From SZUA-365 sp034002405 (GTDB taxonomy: Bacteria; Bacteroidota; Ignavibacteria; SZUA-365), in the NCBI GenBank assembly GCA_034002405.1, contig JAVFAS010000008.1:1-64000 (forward strand): 64,000 nt of DNA, written 5' to 3'. Position 1 is the stretch's first letter. Every line of letters starts with the position of its first letter. The notes under the pieces are model-generated. The model was not told where the DNA came from and did not search any database. It saw only the letters and a list, made by a program, of their open reading frames with translations. Of the stretch, positions 55,299-62,328 are shown in pieces. The translations under genes and the position numbers were made by a program.

Positions 55299-55889
55299 AT
55301 GATTCGCGTTCTGTCCATTGTCCTTGTTCTCCTCGTCGCCGGCGGATGCGGGCGCTCCACACCGGAAGCGACCTCCCGTGGCGTCCATGTCCGGGCGCAT
55401 GATCCCGCGCAACCGGACAAGAATCACGCGCCTCCGACGCTTCCGGATTCCATTCGCACCCGTCGCTTCATCCCGGCATACGGCAGCATCGAGGCTCTTG
55501 CCCGGGCCTTCCTCGACGCGATCGCACTGGCGGATGCCCAGGCGCTGCGGGACCTGCTCGTCACGGAACGGGAATTCCAAAACTGGCTCTGGCCGGAATT
55601 CCCGATGAGTGACCCTGCAATGAACGTGCCGGATGGATTCGCGTGGCGGAACCTCGCCGTAAAAAGCGACAAGGGACTCCGGAGAATCCTCCGCGAACAT
55701 GGGGGAACACGGTATGTGATGCAGGCCGTGCGCTTCGTGGAGGAAGTCGAAGTGTACCCCTCGTTCCGCGTGCGTGGTGGCACACGCATCGATGCGCGCG
55801 ACGGCCGGGGTGCACCCGTCACGATCACCGCGGCCGGTTCGGTGGTCCAACTCAACGGCCACTACAAGTTCATGAGCTACCGCGAATAA
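55299..55889 (+). CDS. Small hypothetical lipoprotein
   Basis: 196 residues from ATG 55299 (AGGA 5 bp upstream; another ATG at 55287 in frame). The signal peptide ends at a lipobox (AGGC, Cys17). The mature part (YGSIEALARAFLDAIALADAQALRDLLVTEREFQNWLWPEFP ... DGFAWRNLAVKSDKGLRRIL ... QAVRFVEEVEVYPSFRV ... GSVVQLNGHYKFMSYRE) looks like an NTF2/SnoaL- or DUF-like alpha/beta fold with an N-terminal helix pair. Part of the same lipoprotein run as the beta-helix protein; function unknown. Confidence 0.85.
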   Translation: MIRVLSIVLVLLVAGGCGRSTPEATSRGVHVRAHDPAQPDKNHAPPTLPDSIRTRRFIPAYGSIEALARAFLDAIALADAQALRDLLVTEREFQNWLWPEFPMSDPAMNVPDGFAWRNLAVKSDKGLRRILREHGGTRYVMQAVRFVEEVEVYPSFRVRGGTRIDARDGRGAPVTITAAGSVVQLNGHYKFMSYRE

Positions 55890-55907
55890 CCATCCCACGC
55901 TCCGCTA

Positions 55908-55940
55908 CCAACGGCCAACAGCCAACGGCCAACAGCCAAC
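55908..55940. repeat. 14-bp tandem repeat at left edge of an N gap
   Basis: CCAACGGCCAACAG at 55908-55921 and 55922-55935, then CCAAC to 55940. The array breaks off at the gap, so its true length is unknown. The right flank carries no copy. Confidence 0.8.
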
Positions 55941-56040
55941 NNNNNNNNNNNNNNNNNNNNNNNNNNNNNNNNNNNNNNNNNNNNNNNNNNNNNNNNNNNN
56001 NNNNNNNNNNNNNNNNNNNNNNNNNNNNNNNNNNNNNNNN
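55941..56040. other. Assembly gap (100 N) next to low-complexity repeat
   Basis: Unlike the gaps at 26511 and 36727, the two flanks share no duplicate. The missing stretch includes upstream sequence of the M16 peptidase gene; no reading frame is cut. Confidence 0.95.
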
Positions 56041-56094
56041 GATGTTCGTATCGCTGACAATGCTGTCTTTCCCGAACATATACCGGAGTTTCAG

Positions 56095-58950
56095 ATGAGA
56101 TTATTGTCTCGCATGGGATTGCTCATGCTGCTGCTGTTCGCGGCGCCCGTGCTGCTTATGGCCCAGGAAAAGGAAATCACTGCCGCGTCGCTCGGCCTTG
56201 GCAGCGAGCTGCCGCTCAACCCGCAGGTGCGCAAAGGCACGTTCAAGAACGGGATGACCTATTACATCATGCACAACACGCGGCCGGAGAACCGTGCGGC
56301 CTTGCGGCTCGCGGTCAATGCCGGTTCGATCCTGGAGACCGACGAGCAGCAGGGACTCGCGCATTTCGTCGAGCACATGTGCTTCAACGGGACGAAGAAT
56401 TTCAAGAAGAACGAACTCGTGCAGTATCTCGAGTCGATCGGGATGCGTTTTGGCGGTGACATCAACGCCTACACGAGCTTCGACGAGACCGTCTACATGC
56501 TCGAGTTGCCGTTGGACGATGAGGAGAAAGTGACCAAGGGTTTGCAAGTGCTGGTCGATTGGGCGAGTGCCGTCAGTTTCGACGGGGAGGAAATCGACAA
56601 GGAGCGCGGCGTGATCATCGAGGAATGGCGCTCCCGCAATGGTGCCAGCGCGCGCATCCGTGACAAGCAGTTCCCGATCCTTCTCAAGGGGTCGCTCTAT
56701 GCCGACCGTCTTCCGATCGGGAAAGTGGAAATCCTGCGAAGTTTCAAGCACGAGACAATACGGGAGTTTTACCGGACCTGGTATCGTCCCGACCTGATGG
56801 CGATTATCGCCGTGGGCGACTTTGATGTCGACGAGATGGAAGGAAAGCTCCGCGACATGTTCGGCGGCATCCCGGCGCGCGAGAATCCCGCACCGCGGCA
56901 GACGTTCGAGGTACCCGATCACGATGAATTACTGTTCGCCATCGCGACCGACAAGGAAGCGACCGGGACGTCGCTCTCGCTGATACACAAGATGAATCCG
57001 ACCGTCGATCGCAAGGTGTCGGATTATCGCAAGTCGATGGCCGAACAGCTGTACAGCCAGATGCTCAACGAGCGGTACAGCGAACTGGTGCAGCGTTCGA
57101 AGACGCCGCCCTTCATTGGCGCGGGCTCGGGAAAGGGCGGGTTCGTCCGTACGAAGGATATGTACGCGCTGCGCATGTCGGTGAAGGATGATGGCGTGCT
57201 CGCGGGATTCGAGGCGCTGCTCGTCGAGGCCAAGCGTGTCAAGGATCATGGATTCACCGCTTCCGAATTGGAGCGGGCGAAGACGAATCTGCTTCGTCAT
57301 TTCGAGCAGTCGTACAACGAACGCGAGAAGACCTCATCCGATTCCCACGCCTCGGAATTCGTTCGCAATTTCCTCCACGAGGAGCCGATTCCGGGCATTG
57401 AAATCGAGTACGAACTCTACAAGAAATATCTCCAGACGATCTCCGTGCGCGAGGTCAACAAGCTCACCGCCGATTTCATGCCGGAGCGGAACCGTGTCGT
57501 GTCGCTCAGCATGCCGGAGAAGGATGGCGTGCCGGTGCCGACCGAGGCGCAGTTGCGCGCGGTGATGGAGAAGGTCGACGCGATGACGCTCGAACCGTAT
57601 GTGGATGAAGTCGCCAACAAGCCGCTTGCCGAGGTCCCCGCCTCCACGGTGCGCGTGGTCGACGAGAAGACGCTCGATGATATTGGAGTAACGGAGTGGA
57701 AACTCAGTAATGGCATCCGTGTGCTGGTCAAGACCACCGATTTCAAGGATGACGAAGTGCGGTTCGCGGCGGTGAGTCCGGGCGGAAACGGTGGGGTCGG
57801 TGACCGTGACATCCCGTCGGGCACGCTGGCCACGACCGTGGTGAATCTCGGCGGTCTTGGAGAATTCGACGCCGTGACGCTGCGGAAACTGCTCGCGGGC
57901 AAGGTTGTCGGCGTCAGTCCCTTCATCAGTGGAACGCATGAAGGATTCAGCGGCAGCGCCGCACCGAAGGATCTCGAGACCGCCCTGCAGATGCTGTATC
58001 TGTCAGTCACCGCGCCGCGTAAGGACACCACGGCGTTCGAGTCATTCAAGACCCGCATGGCCGCCCAGTTCGAGAATTTCGGCAACATGCCCGAGCGCGT
58101 GTTCTCCGATACCCTGCAGGTGACGCTGGCCAACTACCATCCGCGCGTGCGTCCCATCACCAAGCAATGGCTCGAAGAAGTCGATCTCGAGAAGTCCTTC
58201 GACATCTATCAAGACCGCTTCCGTGATGCGGGAGATTTCACGTTCCTCTTCGTGGGCAACATCACCGCCGCGGAATTGCGTCCGTTGGCCGAGAAATATC
58301 TCGGTGCGTTGCCTGTCACGGGCCGCACGGAAACCTGGAAGGATCCGGGTGTGCGTCCCCCGACCGGCGTGATCAAGAAAGAGGTGTTCAAGGGCATCGA
58401 CGAGAAATCCATGGTGGCCGTGGTGTTCACGGGTCCGTTCGAGTGGACGTACGAGAACCGCTATCTGATTTCCTCGCTGGAGGAATTGTTGACCATCAAG
58501 CTGCGCGAGTCGATCCGTGAGGACGCCGGCGGTACCTACGGCGTCGGCGTGAACATCAGTGTCGATCGCTATCCCGTCGAGGATTATTCGCTCAGCGTCG
58601 GGTTCGGGACGGATCCCTCCCGCGTCGACGAGTTGCTCGGCACGCTGTTTACGGTGCTGAAGGACACGAAGGACAACCTCACCACCGAGGAGAACCTGCA
58701 GAAGATCCAGGAAATCCAACGCCGTGAACGCGAGAAAAATCTGAAGGAAAACGGGTTCTGGCTTGGACGCCTGCAGTCGTCGTTGACCCATGGCGATCCG
58801 CTCAACGAGTGGCTCGCCTTTGAGACGCATATCTCCGGGCTTACACGCGAAGCGCTGCGCGACGCCGCACGGAAATACATCAACCTCGACAATTACGTGC
58901 AGGTCGTGCTGTACCCCGAGAAAAAAACGGAGTCCAGCGAAGCCAAGTAA
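56095..58950 (+). CDS. M16 family zinc metallopeptidase (insulinase-like), secreted
   Basis: 951 residues with a signal peptide (GLLMLLLFAAPVLLMAQ). The inverted zinc-binding motif HFVEH (H90, E93, H94) and the distal Glu in ERGVIIEEW (E176 or E177) make the N-terminal half a catalytically complete M16 domain. The second half (about 530-940) repeats the fold without the motif (NGIRVLVKTTDFKDDEVRFAA, IREDAGGTYGVGVNIS), as expected for the two-domain M16B type that forms a chamber. It degrades peptides in the periplasm or outside. GGAG lies 7 bp before the ATG at 56095. Upstream regulation is lost in the assembly gap. Confidence 0.95.
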   Translation: MRLLSRMGLLMLLLFAAPVLLMAQEKEITAASLGLGSELPLNPQVRKGTFKNGMTYYIMHNTRPENRAALRLAVNAGSILETDEQQGLAHFVEHMCFNGTKNFKKNELVQYLESIGMRFGGDINAYTSFDETVYMLELPLDDEEKVTKGLQVLVDWASAVSFDGEEIDKERGVIIEEWRSRNGASARIRDKQFPILLKGSLYADRLPIGKVEILRSFKHETIREFYRTWYRPDLMAIIAVGDFDVDEMEGKLRDMFGGIPARENPAPRQTFEVPDHDELLFAIATDKEATGTSLSLIHKMNPTVDRKVSDYRKSMAEQLYSQMLNERYSELVQRSKTPPFIGAGSGKGGFVRTKDMYALRMSVKDDGVLAGFEALLVEAKRVKDHGFTASELERAKTNLLRHFEQSYNEREKTSSDSHASEFVRNFLHEEPIPGIEIEYELYKKYLQTISVREVNKLTADFMPERNRVVSLSMPEKDGVPVPTEAQLRAVMEKVDAMTLEPYVDEVANKPLAEVPASTVRVVDEKTLDDIGVTEWKLSNGIRVLVKTTDFKDDEVRFAAVSPGGNGGVGDRDIPSGTLATTVVNLGGLGEFDAVTLRKLLAGKVVGVSPFISGTHEGFSGSAAPKDLETALQMLYLSVTAPRKDTTAFESFKTRMAAQFENFGNMPERVFSDTLQVTLANYHPRVRPITKQWLEEVDLEKSFDIYQDRFRDAGDFTFLFVGNITAAELRPLAEKYLGALPVTGRTETWKDPGVRPPTGVIKKEVFKGIDEKSMVAVVFTGPFEWTYENRYLISSLEELLTIKLRESIREDAGGTYGVGVNISVDRYPVEDYSLSVGFGTDPSRVDELLGTLFTVLKDTKDNLTTEENLQKIQEIQRREREKNLKENGFWLGRLQSSLTHGDPLNEWLAFETHISGLTREALRDAARKYINLDNYVQVVLYPEKKTESSEAK

Positions 58951-58958
58951 GCGAAAAC

Positions 58959-59087
58959 AAAGAACGCGGAGAGACGCGGATGCCGCGGATCCACGCGGAT
59001 GCCGCGGATCCACGCGGATGGCCCTCATGATGAATGCCGTCCGTGTCCATCCGCCGCATCCGCGGACATCCGCGTTCTTTCTTTTTT
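58959..59087. repeat. Structured repeat/terminator element (19-bp tandem unit, inverted ends)
   Basis: Outer arms AAAGAACGCGGA (58959-58970) and TCCGCGTTCTTT (59069-59080) are perfect complements. Inside are two full copies of ACGCGGATGCCGCGGATCC (58974-58992 and 58993-59011) plus a partial (to 59021), and further CGCGGATG-type palindromes. A T-rich run (59081-59087) follows. It may be a dispersed intergenic repeat that also acts as a terminator for the M16 gene. Confidence 0.6.
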
Positions 59088-59147
59088 GTGTCCCGACTCG
59101 TACTTTCCGGCTTTCACACCGTGTGTATCATCACGCCGGGACGCACC

Positions 59148-59684
59148 ATGACTCCTGCCACCGCGCGCAAACCTGCCCAGGTCATCCTTTCCCACATACC
59201 GTCGCCGGTGGGGAACTTGCATATCGCCACCTGTGAGGGCGCCGTGTGTTTTCTCGGCTTCGAGCACAAGGGATATCGCGAGGAATTGTATGCCTGGCTC
59301 GCGCGCTATCTCCCGTCGTTCGAGGTCAAGACCGAGCATGGGGAGCATGCGTCGGTCCGTGCCGAGTTGCAACGGTATTTCGACGGGAGGCTGCGAAAAT
59401 TCCGTGTGAAGACGCATCTGTACGGGACGGATTTCCAATTGCAGGTATGGACGGCGCTTCGCACGATCCCGTTTGGCGCGACGGTCTCATACCGCGCGAT
59501 CGCCGAAGCCATCGGCAATCCCGACGCATCCCGCGCGGTGGGAGGGGCAGTGGGGAAGAACCCGATCGCCATCATCATCCCGTGCCACCGGGTCATCGGC
59601 GAGGACGGTTCCCTGACCGGCTTTGCCGGCGGCATCGACCGGAAGAAAAAACTCCTCCAATTGGAAGGCGCCCTTCTCGTGTAA
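59148..59684 (+). CDS. ogt: Methylated-DNA-[protein]-cysteine S-methyltransferase
   Basis: 178 residues from ATG 59148. The catalytic motif PCHR with acceptor Cys146 (IIIPCHRVIGEDG), helix-turn-helix WTALRTIPFGATVSYRAIAEAIG with the Tyr and Arg finger (SRAVGGAVGKNP). It transfers the methyl group of O6-methylguanine to itself, a suicide repair reaction. An in-frame extension upstream to 59034 lies in the structured repeat region and is not conserved. Confidence 0.96.
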   Translation: MTPATARKPAQVILSHIPSPVGNLHIATCEGAVCFLGFEHKGYREELYAWLARYLPSFEVKTEHGEHASVRAELQRYFDGRLRKFRVKTHLYGTDFQLQVWTALRTIPFGATVSYRAIAEAIGNPDASRAVGGAVGKNPIAIIIPCHRVIGEDGSLTGFAGGIDRKKKLLQLEGALLV

Positions 59685-59712
59685 GCGCGGAACACGGAAG
59701 GGATGAGGTGTG

Positions 59713-60126
59713 TCATTCCATCCGCCCGCGGTTGCGCTTGATTTCGCCGCGGTGTCGCTTGCGCTCGAGACGGCGAAGCTTCGAGGCGTGGGTGGGACGG
59801 GTCCGCTTGCGGGGTTTCGGCGGGGTTGCCGCGCGCTGGATGAGTTTGACGAGCCGGTCACGTGCATCCTGCCTGTTGCGCTCCTGCGTGCGGTAGCGGC
59901 GCGCCTCGATGATCAAGATTCCGTCATCCGTGATGCGCGCGGCCGCGAGCCGCAAGAGGCGCGCGCGCACCGGCTCGGGCAGGGAAGGGGAGCCCGCCAC
60001 ATCGAAGCGCAGCTGCACCGCCGTTGCGACCTTGTTGACATGTTGTCCGCCGGGACCCGAGGCGCGCACGAATCGCTCCTCGATTTCATGCGCCGGAATT
60101 TTGATTTCCCGATCAACAATGATCAT
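59713..60126 (-). CDS. arfB: Alternative ribosome-rescue factor ArfB
   Basis: 137 residues. GGQ motif (residues 26-28, RASGPGGQHVNKVATAVQL) and the basic C-terminal tail (KPRKRTRPTHASKLRRLERKRHRGEIKRNRG) that enters the mRNA channel of stalled ribosomes. It hydrolyses peptidyl-tRNA on non-stop ribosomes. Its ATG overlaps the MaoC-like stop by 4 bp, so it is transcribed with the upstream genes. Confidence 0.95.
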   Translation of the reverse strand: MIIVDREIKIPAHEIEERFVRASGPGGQHVNKVATAVQLRFDVAGSPSLPEPVRARLLRLAAARITDDGILIIEARRYRTQERNRQDARDRLVKLIQRAATPPKPRKRTRPTHASKLRRLERKRHRGEIKRNRGRME

Positions 60127-60575
60127 GTCTCCTTGCTCCCCGGATCCGTGCGACGGAACAGGTACGTTCCTTCCGTTTCAAGGACAAGCGCGGCATCCTG
60201 GTTCCGCACATGAAACGCGAGGACGACCAGGCCGCGTGCCGGATCGCTGGTGGGTCGTGTTTTCAGCACCGTGATCTCCGCGCGGAGCGCGTCCCCAGGG
60301 TGCACGGCCTTGCGGAAATGCATGCGGTTGAATTGAAGTCCGGCGATGACGTGGTCGAACAGACCGATCGCCCGTCCGCGTCCCAACGCGACCGCGAGAA
60401 TCATCGGCCCGGTCACCAGTCGCCGGGCGTGCCCCATGCGCCGCGCACTGCTGTCGTCGAGAAACATCGGAAGGTCGAGTCCAACCAGTTCGAGAAATGC
60501 ATCAAGCTCGTGCTCGCTGATCGTGCGCGCGGGTGTACCGATGGTGTCGCCGGTGCGGAATTCCTCGAAATACAT
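60123..60575 (-). CDS. MaoC-like hot-dog fold protein
   Basis: 150 residues from ATG 60575. MYFEEFRTGDTIGTPARTISEHELDAFLELVGL, the gating loop RRLVTGPMILAVALGRG and the hot-dog helix/strand pattern FRKAVHPGDALRAEITVLKTRPTSDPARGLVVLAFHVRNQ fit the MaoC dehydratase/enoyl-hydratase family; the catalytic Asp/His motif usually found in DxxxxH (hydratase 2 motif) is not clear here (DLPMFLDDSSARRMGHARRLV). The protein may be a thioesterase-like or inactive member. It is 19 bp downstream of the permease gene. Confidence 0.82.
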   Translation of the reverse strand: MYFEEFRTGDTIGTPARTISEHELDAFLELVGLDLPMFLDDSSARRMGHARRLVTGPMILAVALGRGRAIGLFDHVIAGLQFNRMHFRKAVHPGDALRAEITVLKTRPTSDPARGLVVLAFHVRNQDAALVLETEGTYLFRRTDPGSKET

Positions 60576-60594
60576 ATTCGATATCAGGAGTTTG

Positions 60595-62079
60595 TTATCG
60601 GTTGATGGATGCGCCGTGGCCCCATTTCCGCCAGGCATAATACACCGGCACACCGAGCAACACGATCACCATGCCGGGCCAGGTGAATTCGGGTTTGTGG
60701 AACAGCAGCAGTGCCATGATGGCGACGGCCGTGACAATATACAACGCCGGGAGAACGGGATACCCGAAGGCGCGGGAGGGGCGTTCCTCGTCGGGACGTT
60801 TCGCACGCAGGCGGAAAATGCCCGCGATGCTGAGAACGTAGAAGATGAGCACGGCGCTGACCACGTAATCCAGCAGTTCGCCATAGGAGCCCGAGAGGCA
60901 GAGCACCACCGACCATGCCGCCTGCATGATCAGCGCCCAGGCGGGAACGCCGTTGGTGTTCAGTGTCCCGGCGTTCGCGAAAAAGAGTCCGTCCCGCGCC
61001 ATCGCGTAATACACCCGCGCACCGGCGAGGATCATGCCATTGTTGCAGCCGAAGGTGGAGATCATGATCATTCCTGCCATCAGCAGTTCCCCCGGCGCGC
61101 CGAACATCGCCGACATCATCGCCGTGCTGACCCGGTCCGCGGTGGCGAATTGCATGCCCCGGCCGACGGCATCCGCGGCCTCCGGGCTTCCCCCGATCGG
61201 GAGCACGAGGAGATACGCCACATTGACCGCGACATAGAGCAGGGCGACGATCACCGTACCGACCGCGAGACTCCGGGGAATGGTGCGGCGCGGATGGATG
61301 ACTTCACCCGCGGTGAAGGTGATGTTGTTCCAGGCGTCGAGTGAGAAGATCGTTCCCACCATCGCCACGCCGACCGCGGCGGGAATCATGAATCCTGACA
61401 GGGACTCCACCGACGCGATCGAGCCGTCGGCCATGTGTGTCCAGGCGGAGTCCCACATCCTGCCGAAATTCGCCGCGGCGACCTCGGCGTTGTAGCCGAC
61501 GCTCACGCCGAGGACGATGAGAAGCAGCAGGGCGGCGATTTTCACGAAGGTGAAAATATCCTGCACGATTTTTCCCTCACGCACGCCCCGGATGTTGATC
61601 GCGGTCAGCAGCAGGACACTCGCGACCGCGACAAGCTGCGCGGCGGTGATGTCACGTCCGAAAACGGAAGAAAGGATATTGTTTTCTCCGAGCGCAGGGA
61701 AGAAGACAGCCGTGAATTTCGCGAAGGCCACGGCGATGGCGGCGATGCTGCCGGATTGGATGACGAGAAAGAGCGTCCATCCGAAGAGAAATCCCACGAG
61801 CGGATTCCACGCTTCGCGGAGGTACACATATTGCCCCCCGGCCTGTGGCATCATGCCCGCGAGTTCGCCGTAGCTGAGCGCGGCGATCATGGTGAAGACG
61901 CCGGTGACGATCCACGTCACGAGCAGCAGTCCGGGCGAACCGACCGTGCGCGCGACGTCCGCGCTCACGATGAAAATTCCGGAGCCCACCAACGAGCCGA
62001 TCACGATCATGGTGGAGGAGAGCAGGCCCAGTTCCTTGCGGAACTCACGCGATTCGGTCTGGCTGCGGCGATGCGGCAA
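60595..62079 (-). CDS. APC-superfamily amino-acid permease
   Basis: 494 residues from a proposed TTG at 62079 (PHRRSQTESREFRKELGLLSS); in-frame ATGs at 62154, 62163 and 62205 exist but lie upstream of the likely promoter at 62121-62150. Twelve or more membrane helices. The family motifs are MIVIGSLVGSGIFIVSADVA (unwound helix 1) and GIWxx-type VWMIPAAVGVAMVGTIFSLDAWNNITFTAGEV (helix 6). It belongs to the APC/LAT amino-acid transporter group with cation-coupled or exchange transport. The operon continues with a MaoC-like gene and arfB. Confidence 0.88.
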   Translation of the reverse strand: MPHRRSQTESREFRKELGLLSSTMIVIGSLVGSGIFIVSADVARTVGSPGLLLVTWIVTGVFTMIAALSYGELAGMMPQAGGQYVYLREAWNPLVGFLFGWTLFLVIQSGSIAAIAVAFAKFTAVFFPALGENNILSSVFGRDITAAQLVAVASVLLLTAINIRGVREGKIVQDIFTFVKIAALLLLIVLGVSVGYNAEVAAANFGRMWDSAWTHMADGSIASVESLSGFMIPAAVGVAMVGTIFSLDAWNNITFTAGEVIHPRRTIPRSLAVGTVIVALLYVAVNVAYLLVLPIGGSPEAADAVGRGMQFATADRVSTAMMSAMFGAPGELLMAGMIMISTFGCNNGMILAGARVYYAMARDGLFFANAGTLNTNGVPAWALIMQAAWSVVLCLSGSYGELLDYVVSAVLIFYVLSIAGIFRLRAKRPDEERPSRAFGYPVLPALYIVTAVAIMALLLFHKPEFTWPGMVIVLLGVPVYYAWRKWGHGASINR

Positions 62080-62120
62080 TGGGGTCCCGTCCGTGCGATG
62101 AGAGAGAAGGGAGAAAGGGG

Positions 62121-62150
62121 AAATTATACTTCCGCGGGGTCGCGTCCAAG
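62121..62150 (-). promoter_or_regulatory. Candidate promoter of the permease operon
   Basis: On the minus strand CTTG (62150-62147), N18, TATAATTT (62128-62121). It is a fair match to the Bacteroidota pattern and also resembles a sigma-70 -10. Transcription would begin near 62110, before the TTG at 62079. Confidence 0.45.
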
Positions 62151-62328
62151 CCATGCCCGCCATCAAGGTATGAATAGTCTTCTGGGAGGAGGGGCGGCGG
62201 AACATTACGAGAATTTCACGGCGTGTCTCGAGAAATCTGGTGGAAGTGGGAGGTGCATGTTGATTTCGTGAAAATCATTCAATATATTCGGAGAATAAGA
62301 GTATACTATCCTGTAATGCGGGCCATTC

